Below, one piece after another: positions 41,341-48,452 of a stretch of DNA of 53,819 bases (the stretch's first letter is position 1; every line of letters starts with the position of its first letter). Position numbers and translations under genes: made by a program. The notes below the pieces were generated by a model. The model saw only the letters and a list, made by a program, of their open reading frames with translations. It ran no database searches and was not told where the DNA came from. This DNA comes from Gammaproteobacteria bacterium (GTDB lineage Bacteria > Pseudomonadota > Gammaproteobacteria > Legionellales > Legionellaceae), in assembly GCA_030147635.1 (NCBI GenBank), contig JASBUZ010000050.1:1-53819 (forward strand), written 5' to 3'.

Positions 41341-41643
41341 TTATGCCGCAGGTGCAGCAGTATGCTCATGCCCAGCCGAACTATCCTCTGCGGGTCCTTT
41401 CTTGACAGCCTCAATTACATGCTTCATGGTGTTACACAATGCCACACTCTCCTCTAGTGCTTTTTCATTGTCTGTATTACCCGGACGATTTTTATTGAGA
41501 GTTTCTAAGGGAGCGACTATATTCTTACGAACATCATCAAAAAGCTTTTCCACATCAGCAACTTTAACACCCCGCGTCTCAGCCGTATACTGCTTTAGCT
41601 TTTCCAAATCCGGATGAGAAAAAAACGCGTACTTATCTACCAT
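41341..41643 (-). CDS. IcmR-position protein, candidate functional IcmR homologue
   Basis: A 100-residue helical protein (VDKYAFFSHPDLEKLKQYTAE, VADVEKLFDDVRKNIVAPLETLNKN, ALEESVALCNTMKHVIEAVKKG) with a His/Ala tail. The ATG at 41643 follows GGGGTG. It lies exactly between icmS and icmQ, where Legionellales carry unrelated but functionally equivalent IcmR-type chaperones. No sequence similarity to IcmR is evident, so the assignment rests on position and on its small helical character. The likely role is binding and restraining IcmQ. Confidence 0.65.
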   Translation of the reverse strand: MVDKYAFFSHPDLEKLKQYTAETRGVKVADVEKLFDDVRKNIVAPLETLNKNRPGNTDNEKALEESVALCNTMKHVIEAVKKGPAEDSSAGHEHTAAPAA

Positions 41644-41720
41644 TACAGCACCCCGCAACAACAAAAAAACAGTATGTATAATAAAAATACAATATATACT
41701 ACCAAGAGTACAGAATATAG

Positions 41721-41738
41721 CTTAAGGAAAGCTTAAGA
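41721..41738 (-). promoter_or_regulatory. PmrA-box-like direct repeat upstream of icmR-like/icmQ
   Basis: CTTAAG-N5-CTTAAG with an 11-base period, that is TTAA-N7-TTAA, the arrangement of the PmrA box that controls icm/dot genes and effectors in Legionella and Coxiella. It lies in the 163-base gap between icmS and the IcmR-like gene. A TATATT -10 candidate (41696-41691) is downstream on the minus strand. Confidence 0.55.
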
Positions 41739-41806
41739 AGGGAGTATTTTTCGATTTCTTTACACTGTGGCCAAAAAAAAAGATTACTATCTGCTAGAAA
41801 AGCAGA

Positions 41807-42151
41807 TTAATCATACATTAACTCATCAAGCGGTGTATTGTCGGTACTGGGCGCACCTTGAATCAATTCATTCACAACATCGGTTAAACACAGCAAGCGT
41901 AGGGCATTAGGCGTCACTTCATCAAATAATACGCGTGTGCCAAGTAAAGCACCTTCAGCATCTTCAAACGATGCGCCAAGCCCATAGCCAAGACATAATG
42001 AACTCAGTTGATCAGCACGACGCACCATAGCAGGCAAAAGGCCTGTTGGCGAAAAAACGTCTTCATATTTGATCGGGTGGTTATTGAGCATAAACTTCGC
42101 GCTCAATTTAGAGGCAATTAGCACCATACATTTCGTAATATCTAGGCTCAT
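41807..42151 (-). CDS. icmS: Dot/Icm adaptor chaperone IcmS
   Basis: A 114-residue acidic adaptor that pairs with IcmW and LvgA and docks effectors on IcmO/DotL. Highly conserved stretches are TGLLPAMVRRADQLSSLCLGYGLG, EGALLGTRVLFDEVTPNALRLLC and the end TPLDELMYD. The start lies one base after the icmT stop. Confidence 0.97.
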   Translation of the reverse strand: MSLDITKCMVLIASKLSAKFMLNNHPIKYEDVFSPTGLLPAMVRRADQLSSLCLGYGLGASFEDAEGALLGTRVLFDEVTPNALRLLCLTDVVNELIQGAPSTDNTPLDELMYD

Positions 42152-42152
42152 A

Positions 42153-42422
42153 TTAAGTCCACCATGGCCGTGACACCTTCACGTGTCCTGCAAAAAAAGT
42201 ACGTAACCAACGAAGAAAAATCGGCAAGCTATATCCGTAGTGCTCAATAATCCCGAAAAACAATGCAGACACCAACACTAAAATGCCGGTCCAAATGCGA
42301 ATATGCATCAAAAAGAAAAAAATAGGGAAGGCTGCTCTTGCGTCAACCATAAAGAATCGCGCACTTCTTGATGAATCACGCCAATGTGCACTCGCAGCAA
42401 ATCCACCACTCGCCATAGCCAC
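42153..42422 (-). CDS. icmT: Dot/Icm protein IcmT
   Basis: An 89-residue small membrane protein. AHWRDSSRSARFFMVDARAAFPIFFFLMHIRIWT is the IcmT hallmark; a second hydrophobic segment and the aromatic C terminus (RPWWT) follow. In L. pneumophila it is needed for effector export and for egress from the host. ATG 42416 is an alternative start. Confidence 0.95.
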   Translation of the reverse strand: MAMASGGFAASAHWRDSSRSARFFMVDARAAFPIFFFLMHIRIWTGILVLVSALFFGIIEHYGYSLPIFLRWLRTFFAGHVKVSRPWWT

Positions 42423-42487
42423 CCCACTTCAATCAGGTCATAGTTAAAAGTATACCGAAGGTAGATTTGAATGCAATTGAGCCGAGG

Positions 42488-42715
42488 TTAGCCTGGCTGC
42501 TCGTCTTTTTTCTCTTCTGAAGTAAAGCACTGAGACACAACATGCGACAAGCCATTAGTTGGCTGTTGAGTTGGAGAGACAGCTGGCGCTTTGTCTTTAT
42601 CTTTTTGCGCCACATTCGAGCCAACAGGAACCATTGCCTCATCTGTTGGTTGAGTCAAGCGCGGCATCAAGCTTAGCATCAAACTCGTGCTGTCATGCGT
42701 TTCTTTCTCAGCCAT
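42488..42715 (-). CDS. small hydrophilic protein at the head of the icm operon
   Basis: 75 residues from ATG 42715, with AGGAG six bases upstream (a second ATG at 42718 is too close). No membrane span or signal; Ser/Thr/Gln/Pro-rich, with an acidic end (SQCFTSEEKKDEQPG). It lies 65 bases before icmT on the same strand. The acidic tail resembles the Glu-rich signal of some Dot/Icm substrates. I recognise no family. Confidence 0.55.
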   Translation of the reverse strand: MAEKETHDSTSLMLSLMPRLTQPTDEAMVPVGSNVAQKDKDKAPAVSPTQQPTNGLSHVVSQCFTSEEKKDEQPG

Positions 42716-42734
42716 CATGCGCTCCTGTTTAAAT

Positions 42735-42775
42735 TTTATACCATATTAACGCACAAAACTTAAGGTTTTCTTATG
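42735..42775 (-). promoter_or_regulatory. promoter with PmrA-box-like repeat ahead of icm operon
   Basis: On the minus strand, CATAAG-N5-CTTAAG (42775-42759, 11-base period, one base off TTAA-N7-TTAA) is followed 18 bases later by TATAAA (42740-42735) and then the AGGAG of the small gene. The site lies between divergent genes, so it could also affect fthC. Confidence 0.4.
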
Positions 42776-42840
42776 ATATTGCACTTCATTTATATCCAAG
42801 CAATAATACCTAAACGCATCAAACTTTACACTTCTATCTT

Positions 42841-43419
42841 ATGCCTCCTCTCGATAAATCGGCAATACGCAAAAAGCAGCGAGCAAAACGGGCCGCACTT
42901 TCCGAGACCACCCAAAAAGAGGCCTCAAGGGCCATTTGTGCACGCATTCAATCTTTACCTATCTACCAGAATGCAGAAAAAGTTGCATTTTATCAAGCAG
43001 TTGGTGGAGAAGTTGATCCAAATCCATTATGGCTAGATGCCTGCAACCAGGGTAAAACGTGCTATATGCCTGTGATGCTACCTCAAACCAAGACCTTGAT
43101 TTTTTTGCCAACAGATCTCAATACACCCCAAAAAATAAATCAATTCAAGGTACTAGAGCCTGATGTACCTCATGAGCAAGCCATAGCACTTGAGCGCATT
43201 GACTTAATGCTCATGCCGCTGGTTGCATTTGAACCGAACGGCACACGCCTTGGCCAAGGGGCAGGCTATTACGATAGGACCTTAAACCAGGAAAAACCAG
43301 CTTTCCTGCTAGGTGTTGCTTATGAGTTTCAACGTGAACCAGCTCTCGAAAACGACCCGTGGGATGTCCCACTACATGGTATTATCACCGAGAAAAATAT
43401 CTATTGGAGTAACTTATGA
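42841..43419 (+). CDS. 5-formyltetrahydrofolate cyclo-ligase
   Basis: A 192-residue cytoplasmic enzyme (FthC/YgfA family) converting 5-formyl-THF to 5,10-methenyl-THF with ATP. Conserved parts: IRKKQRAKRAALSE at the N terminus, the basic/aromatic VAFYQAVGGEVDPNPLW, and the nucleotide-binding LMPLVAFEPNGTRLGQGAGYYDRTL. No ribosome binding site is seen before the ATG. 6S RNA often lies just upstream of this gene in gammaproteobacteria, but the 120-base gap here is too short for it. Confidence 0.93.
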   Translation: MPPLDKSAIRKKQRAKRAALSETTQKEASRAICARIQSLPIYQNAEKVAFYQAVGGEVDPNPLWLDACNQGKTCYMPVMLPQTKTLIFLPTDLNTPQKINQFKVLEPDVPHEQAIALERIDLMLMPLVAFEPNGTRLGQGAGYYDRTLNQEKPAFLLGVAYEFQREPALENDPWDVPLHGIITEKNIYWSNL

Positions 43420-43892
43420 CTCATTATTGGCTTTTAAAATCAGAGCCCTCCTGCTTTAGCCTTGAGGATTTAAAACAGTCCCCGAATCAAACCACGCATT
43501 GGGATGGCATTCGCAATTACCAGGCACGCAACTTTATGCGTAACGACATGCAAGTTGGTGATAAAGCCTTTTTCTATCATTCAAGTTGCACACCACCCGG
43601 TATTATCGGCACGATGACCGTCGTCAAAGAGGCTTACCCCGACTACACAGCATTTGATCCCAAAAGTGATCATCCCGACCCCAAAAGCACACCAGAAAAT
43701 CCAAGATGGTTTATGGTAGATGTGCGTTTTGAGCATGAATTTAAGCAACTCATTCCGTTAGAGCGCTTAAAGCAACAACCAGAGCTGCAGCACATGCAAC
43801 TGTTGCAAAAGGGCAACCGCTTATCTATTTTACCCATCACTCCCGATGAATGGGCATTTATTCATACACTTGGAGAAATTTCTCATGTTTAA
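43416..43892 (+). CDS. EVE domain protein
   Basis: A 158-residue PUA-like EVE-domain protein. YWLLKSEPSCFSLEDL at the start, HWDGIRNYQARNFMRNDMQVGDKAFFYHSSC and GIIGTMTVVKEAYPDYTAFDP are diagnostic. EVE domains bind modified bases in RNA or DNA; the bacterial role is not settled. It overlaps both neighbours by a few bases (fthC-EVE-ubiK), so the three are one operon. Confidence 0.92.
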   Translation: MTHYWLLKSEPSCFSLEDLKQSPNQTTHWDGIRNYQARNFMRNDMQVGDKAFFYHSSCTPPGIIGTMTVVKEAYPDYTAFDPKSDHPDPKSTPENPRWFMVDVRFEHEFKQLIPLERLKQQPELQHMQLLQKGNRLSILPITPDEWAFIHTLGEISHV

Positions 43893-44133
43893 TAGTAATC
43901 AACTCGACAGCTTAGCCAAAAAGCTATGCTCGGCACTCCCCACAGGCTTTGGACAAGTGGAAGAAAGTATACGCGACACTTTTAAATCCATTTTACAAGC
44001 AGCTTTCACCGAGTTGGACTTAGTCACTCGAGAAGAGTTTGATGCCCAAGTAAAAGTACTTGCCAGAACCCGTGAAAAAGTAGAGCTTCTGCAAAAAGAG
44101 CTCGATAAACTTTTAAACACGAAAGCAAGCTAA
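43885..44133 (+). CDS. ubiK: ubiquinone biosynthesis accessory factor UbiK
   Basis: An 82-residue YqiC/BMFP-family protein: an amphipathic N-terminal part (MFNSNQLDSLAKKLCSALP) and a C-terminal coiled coil (REEFDAQVKVLARTREKVELLQKELDKLL) that trimerises. In E. coli it binds UbiJ and supports aerobic ubiquinone synthesis. ATG 43885 lies inside the EVE gene end, after GGAG. Confidence 0.9.
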   Translation: MFNSNQLDSLAKKLCSALPTGFGQVEESIRDTFKSILQAAFTELDLVTREEFDAQVKVLARTREKVELLQKELDKLLNTKAS

Positions 44134-44231
44134 AAATACGTAGCCTCCCTGGCTAAAATCGGCTATTGTATGCGAGCACCTTTGATGGAATATCAGGTGT
44201 TTTTGTCCAACCAAACCAGGGAGCACCACCC

Positions 44232-45746
44232 ATGAATCTTGCCGTCACCAAAACTCGTAGTACTCTCGGAATCCATGCCCAATCTGTTGCAGTTGAGGTT
44301 CACCTCTCACGTGGTATACCCGCTTTTACCATTGTGGGTCTCGCCGAAACTGCAGTCAGGGAAAGTAAAGACAGAGTACGTAGCGCCATCTTAAACAGCC
44401 AGTTTGAGTTTCCAGCACGCCGTATCACCGTCAATCTTGCCCCGGCAGACCTACCGAAAAGCGGTAGTGGATTTGATGTCCCGATTGCACTTGGCATTTT
44501 GGCGGCTTCCGGCCAAATTCCACTTGAGCCGCTAAGCACGCATGAGTTTATCGCTGAACTTGCCCTAAATGGCGAGCTTCGCGGCGTGTCGGGTATTATC
44601 CCAGTGGTCCTTGCCGCAAGGAAAGAAAACCGGACACTCGTCATCGCAAAGGCCAATGCCAAAGAGGCAAGCGTTGCCAATTACCACGCCCTATTTACGG
44701 CCAACAACTTAAGAACCCTTTGCAATGCATTCTGCCATGGTGAGATGCTAACCCCAATTCCTGATTTTCCACCCGAAACAAAACCTGAGGATGCACTAGA
44801 TTGGTCAGATGTGAAAGGTCAACATCACGCAAAACGTGCTTTTGAGATTGCCGCTGCTGGTGGACATAGTTTATTGCTATCCGGGCCACCGGGGAGCGGA
44901 AAAACCATGCTTGCCAAGCGCTTCACAGGTTTACTCCCAAAGCTTGATGAAACCAAAACCTTAGAGGCTGCAGCCATTCATTCCACACGCGGCCGCTTGC
45001 CTCGCACACATCGCTGGCATGAGCCCCCGTTTCGCTCACCACATCACACCTCGTCCCCTGTCGCGCTGGTAGGCGGCGGCAATCCACCAAAACCCGGCGA
45101 AATTTCACTCGCGCACCATGGTGTCTTATTTCTGGATGAATTACCTGAGTTCAGCCGCCATGTATTAGAAACGCTACGAGAACCCCTGGAATCAGGCTAT
45201 GTTTGTATTTCACGTGCTGCAGCACAAGCGGAGTTTCCCGCACAATTCCAACTGATTGCAGCGATGAATCCCTGCCCTTGTGGGCATGCAGGTAATCCAG
45301 ATCGTATGTGTATTTGCACACCTGAGCGCATCAACCGTTATCTGGCAAAGCTCTCAGGCCCCTTACTTGATCGTATTGACATGCAAGTCACCGTACAAGC
45401 ATTAAGCAAAGATGAGCTTATCAAGCCTAATCAGGTAAAACATCCTGAAAGTCCACGGATTCGAGAAAAAGTAGAAAAAATTCAAGCACAGCAAATCAAA
45501 CGCCAAGGGGTACTCAATGCCCACCTAAGCGCGAAAGACTGCGAGCAGCTGTGCGCACTTCAAGCTAATGAGCAGGCGTTTTTAGAAAAAGTTTTGGGGC
45601 AGTTGAAACTCTCGGCCCGTGCATTTCATAGGCTCTTAAAAATTGCGCGAACCATCGCAGACTTAAATGAGCGCGAAGCTGTCAGTCAAACCGACTTAAA
45701 ACAAGCGCTCTCTTATAAACAAGTTTTAAAGTCAACTGCCCTCTAA
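44232..45746 (+). CDS. comM: YifB/ComM family Mg-chelatase-like AAA ATPase
   Basis: 504 residues from ATG 44232 (AGGGAG upstream). The N-terminal Lon-like fold domain (LSRGIPAFTIVGLAETAVRESKDRVRSAILNS and LPKSGSGFDVPIALGIL) precedes the AAA module with Walker A SGPPGSGKTM, LFLDELPEF and the Cys motif MNPCPCGHAGNPDRMCIC. ComM is a helicase for branch migration during natural transformation. It follows the ubiK operon. Confidence 0.94.
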   Translation: MNLAVTKTRSTLGIHAQSVAVEVHLSRGIPAFTIVGLAETAVRESKDRVRSAILNSQFEFPARRITVNLAPADLPKSGSGFDVPIALGILAASGQIPLEPLSTHEFIAELALNGELRGVSGIIPVVLAARKENRTLVIAKANAKEASVANYHALFTANNLRTLCNAFCHGEMLTPIPDFPPETKPEDALDWSDVKGQHHAKRAFEIAAAGGHSLLLSGPPGSGKTMLAKRFTGLLPKLDETKTLEAAAIHSTRGRLPRTHRWHEPPFRSPHHTSSPVALVGGGNPPKPGEISLAHHGVLFLDELPEFSRHVLETLREPLESGYVCISRAAAQAEFPAQFQLIAAMNPCPCGHAGNPDRMCICTPERINRYLAKLSGPLLDRIDMQVTVQALSKDELIKPNQVKHPESPRIREKVEKIQAQQIKRQGVLNAHLSAKDCEQLCALQANEQAFLEKVLGQLKLSARAFHRLLKIARTIADLNEREAVSQTDLKQALSYKQVLKSTAL

Positions 45747-45756
45747 AAACTTACAT

Positions 45757-46662
45757 TCAGGGGGTATCCGCTCCCTGAATCAACGCCTCAAGAATCGCCA
45801 TACGAATGAAAACGCCATTTTCGACCTGGTCCAAAATGCAAGACTGCGGACCATCCGCCACAGCATCATCTATCTCAATACCACGATTGATAGGCCCTGG
45901 GTGCATCACTAAAGCTTCTGGCTTCGCATAAGTCAGTGCTTTTTCTGTAATCGCGTAATACTCACGATATGACTCAAAATCTAGCTGCTCTTTTTTAGTA
46001 AAACGCTCACGTTGAACCCGAAGTGTCATCACAACATCAGCATCTTGCAATGCATCAGACAAAGAATCCGTCAAACGGCCATACTCAACCGTATCTGGTA
46101 GCCACGAACTTGGCCCCGTAAAAACCAACGCTCCAACCTCTAAAAGCTTACAAAGCCTTTGAAAAGAGCCTGCAACCCGTGAATGCAGGATATCCCCGAC
46201 AACTGCAATTTTTGCATTTTCTGGTACCACACCTTTCTCAAGTATCGTCATCATATCCAACATTGCTTGTGTTGGGTGTGCAAACATGCCTGAGCCTGCA
46301 TTTACAAGCTGAATGGAATGAGGCGCTACAGCCTGTAATTTGTCAAAAATGTCATCTTCGAAATGCCTCATCACCACAAGATTCACACCCATCGCTGCAA
46401 CCGTTTTTAGCATATCCTGCAGCGATTCCCCTTTCGTTTCAGAGGAACGTCTCGAGTCTAAGCTCAAAACCGTAAGGCCTAGCCGTTTGGCTGCCAAATC
46501 AAAGCTTAAACTCGTTCGTGTACTGCTTTCATAAAATATCTCGAGCAAGACAATATCTGGATACTTTGGGTAAGTCTTCGTTTTTTTAAATTCAAATGCC
46601 CGCTCAAATAAAGCCCGCGCTTCATGCTTTGTAAGTGTGCTCACATCTAAAAAGTGTTTCAC
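45757..46662 (-). CDS. pyrB: aspartate carbamoyltransferase, catalytic chain
   Basis: A 301-residue enzyme of pyrimidine synthesis that joins carbamoyl phosphate to aspartate. Motifs: FYESSTRTSLSFDLAAKRLG (carbamoyl phosphate), SGMFAHPTQAMLDMMTI and MHPGPINRGIEI. No pyrI regulatory-chain gene adjoins it. It follows ruvX after seven bases. Confidence 0.96.
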   Translation of the reverse strand: MKHFLDVSTLTKHEARALFERAFEFKKTKTYPKYPDIVLLEIFYESSTRTSLSFDLAAKRLGLTVLSLDSRRSSETKGESLQDMLKTVAAMGVNLVVMRHFEDDIFDKLQAVAPHSIQLVNAGSGMFAHPTQAMLDMMTILEKGVVPENAKIAVVGDILHSRVAGSFQRLCKLLEVGALVFTGPSSWLPDTVEYGRLTDSLSDALQDADVVMTLRVQRERFTKKEQLDFESYREYYAITEKALTYAKPEALVMHPGPINRGIEIDDAVADGPQSCILDQVENGVFIRMAILEALIQGADTP

Positions 46663-46669
46663 TTTAACC

Positions 46670-47089
46670 TTACTCCGAGTGCTGCAGCCACTGCTCTAGA
46701 ATAACGCAAGCAGCCATACTGTCCACTTCTGACTTTTTAATCTTTCGATAACCGCCTTCTGCAAACAGTTGTGCTCGAGCCTCAACTGTTGATAAGCGCT
46801 CATCAACCAAAAAAACAGGTAAATTAAACTTGGTCTCGAGGGTATTTGCAAACTTTTTGGCAGGCTTCGTGGTATACAACTTTGTTCCATCTGCCTTAGT
46901 GGGATAGCCAACAATCAAAGCCTTCGGGCACCATTCTTTAATAAGGTGCTCTATCTGCTCCCAGCGCGGTATACCTTCTGTTGCTTTTAATGTAGGAAGA
47001 GGGGTGGCTGTACCTGTGAGTTTTTGTCCAATTGCAACACCGATTCGCTTATACCCAAAATCAAACCCCAAATAAACGGGGTTAAGCAT
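46670..47089 (-). CDS. ruvX: RuvX/YqgF Holliday-junction resolvase-like protein
   Basis: A 139-residue RNase H-fold nuclease: LGFDFGYKRIGVAIG at the start, ALIVGYPTKADG, and VFLVDERLSTVEARAQL with the acidic catalytic residues; the final VDSMAACVILEQWL is standard. In other bacteria the family processes pre-16S rRNA ends. It overlaps yqgE by eight bases. Confidence 0.94.
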   Translation of the reverse strand: MLNPVYLGFDFGYKRIGVAIGQKLTGTATPLPTLKATEGIPRWEQIEHLIKEWCPKALIVGYPTKADGTKLYTTKPAKKFANTLETKFNLPVFLVDERLSTVEARAQLFAEGGYRKIKKSEVDSMAACVILEQWLQHSE

Positions 47090-47642
47090 GTCCTGCTTTT
47101 CCGATTAACTGCTTCACATCGACTCCAATACCTTGAGCTGTTTTTTCCCAGCGTTCATCAAAAGGAGTATCATACAATAATTCTGGCTGATAAGGACATA
47201 CAAGCCATTGGTCTTCGATTTCTTGGTCCAGTTGTCCTTCACCCCAAGCGACAAACCCAAGGGCAACTAAAGCATCCGGTGGGCCATCATTACGCGCTAT
47301 GGCACGAATGATATCGTTCGATGTGGTAATGATGACATCTTCCCCTAAAATAAGACTTGAACGCCAACTTCCAAATGGGCGATGAATCACAAATCCACGC
47401 TCTGGCTGTACTGGGCCACCAAACAATAAAGGTTCATTTTTTTTAGCTGCATCACCCGACTCAATATGCAACTGCTCAAACATAAAGTTTAAGGGATATT
47501 GAAGCGGTTGATTAATGATTAGGCCAACAGCACCTTCTGGTTGATGCTCACAAATGTAGATGACACTACGCTCAAAAGAGCTACCGTGTAAACTCGGCAT
47601 CGCAACCAATAAATGACCTCTTAATGACATTGGCGTGTCCAT
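47082..47642 (-). CDS. YqgE/AlgH family protein (UPF0301)
   Basis: A 186-residue protein with the conserved LRGHLLVAMPSLHGSSFERSVIYICEHQPEGAVGLIINQPL start and LLFGGPVQPERGFVIH. The molecular role is unknown; it is almost always upstream of ruvX, as here (yqgE-ruvX-pyrB). Confidence 0.94.
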   Translation of the reverse strand: MDTPMSLRGHLLVAMPSLHGSSFERSVIYICEHQPEGAVGLIINQPLQYPLNFMFEQLHIESGDAAKKNEPLLFGGPVQPERGFVIHRPFGSWRSSLILGEDVIITTSNDIIRAIARNDGPPDALVALGFVAWGEGQLDQEIEDQWLVCPYQPELLYDTPFDERWEKTAQGIGVDVKQLIGKAGHA

Positions 47643-47771
47643 TCACGCTTCCTAAATAGTTTGGCTTGATCTGAGTATAGTTGCTTTAAAAAAAAGCACA
47701 AAGTTTTATGGAAATCCTTTTTTGGCGCACTATACTTACAGTTAAGACAACACTACACAGAGGGTTTCAAC

Positions 47772-48380
47772 ATGGTTTATGAACAAAATATTGATCAAAA
47801 AATTGATTCAACTTACCGGGTTATGATTGACTCACTGGACGTAATCATCGAAGAGCTTGGAAAAAAAGGATTTAAAGATAGCAATCTGTATATTAGTGAG
47901 ATAAAAGACAAATTACAAGAAGAACGCAAGTCACCAAAGAATTTACAAACCAGGAACCCTTATTTGGAGGCTGCACTCGAGGCCCAAAATCTCAGAGATA
48001 ACATAAATAATATCTACAACAATAAAGCTAATTCCACCAATGAACAGCTAGTCCATGCCTGGCAACAGGCAATTCAAGAATCATCTAAAACCATTAACCA
48101 ATTTCCCTTAGATGATTTATCCCGCATGATGCAGAATTGCCTCATTTCAATGAAAAATGCTTGCGCAGAGTTATGGGATGCACTACCAGGAACAAAAGAA
48201 AAAACGCACCGCATCCCACACAAACAAAGTACTGGATCGCTTGTTCGAAAAATTAATACAAGCTTTCAGGAGACTAAAGACACGCTGCAACAGCAACAAA
48301 AACAAGACAAGGAAAACGCCGATAAAATAAGCAAGAATTATCGACCTCCTAGCCCAGGTAATACTGGGGAAGAGTTCTAG
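47772..48380 (+). CDS. helical protein of unknown function, possible effector
   Basis: A 202-residue, almost entirely helical and hydrophilic protein (IDSTYRVMIDSLDVIIEELGKKGF, LEAALEAQNLRDNINNIYNN, FQETKDTLQQQQKQDKENADK) with no signal peptide. GAGGG precedes the ATG. It has its own 129-base upstream gap with a TATACT at 47731. It ends in SPGNTGEEF, an acidic tail that would suit a Dot/Icm substrate. No family recognised. Confidence 0.6.
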   Translation: MVYEQNIDQKIDSTYRVMIDSLDVIIEELGKKGFKDSNLYISEIKDKLQEERKSPKNLQTRNPYLEAALEAQNLRDNINNIYNNKANSTNEQLVHAWQQAIQESSKTINQFPLDDLSRMMQNCLISMKNACAELWDALPGTKEKTHRIPHKQSTGSLVRKINTSFQETKDTLQQQQKQDKENADKISKNYRPPSPGNTGEEF

Positions 48381-48452
48381 GCTGTCTGTTGTTGCCGCAG
48401 CATGTACAACTCGATATGATGAACACATGCCATATCACAAAAAGGAACCAGT

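Noticed and set aside
42433-42642. minus-strand reading frame between icmT and the small gene
   Set aside because: It overlaps the small gene at 42488-42715 in another frame, lacks a ribosome binding site and has shadow-like composition.
42722-42840. 6S RNA gene upstream of the formyltetrahydrofolate cyclo-ligase gene
   Set aside because: The usual gammaproteobacterial position was checked, but the gap is only about 120 bases and shows no 6S-like long hairpin with central bubble.
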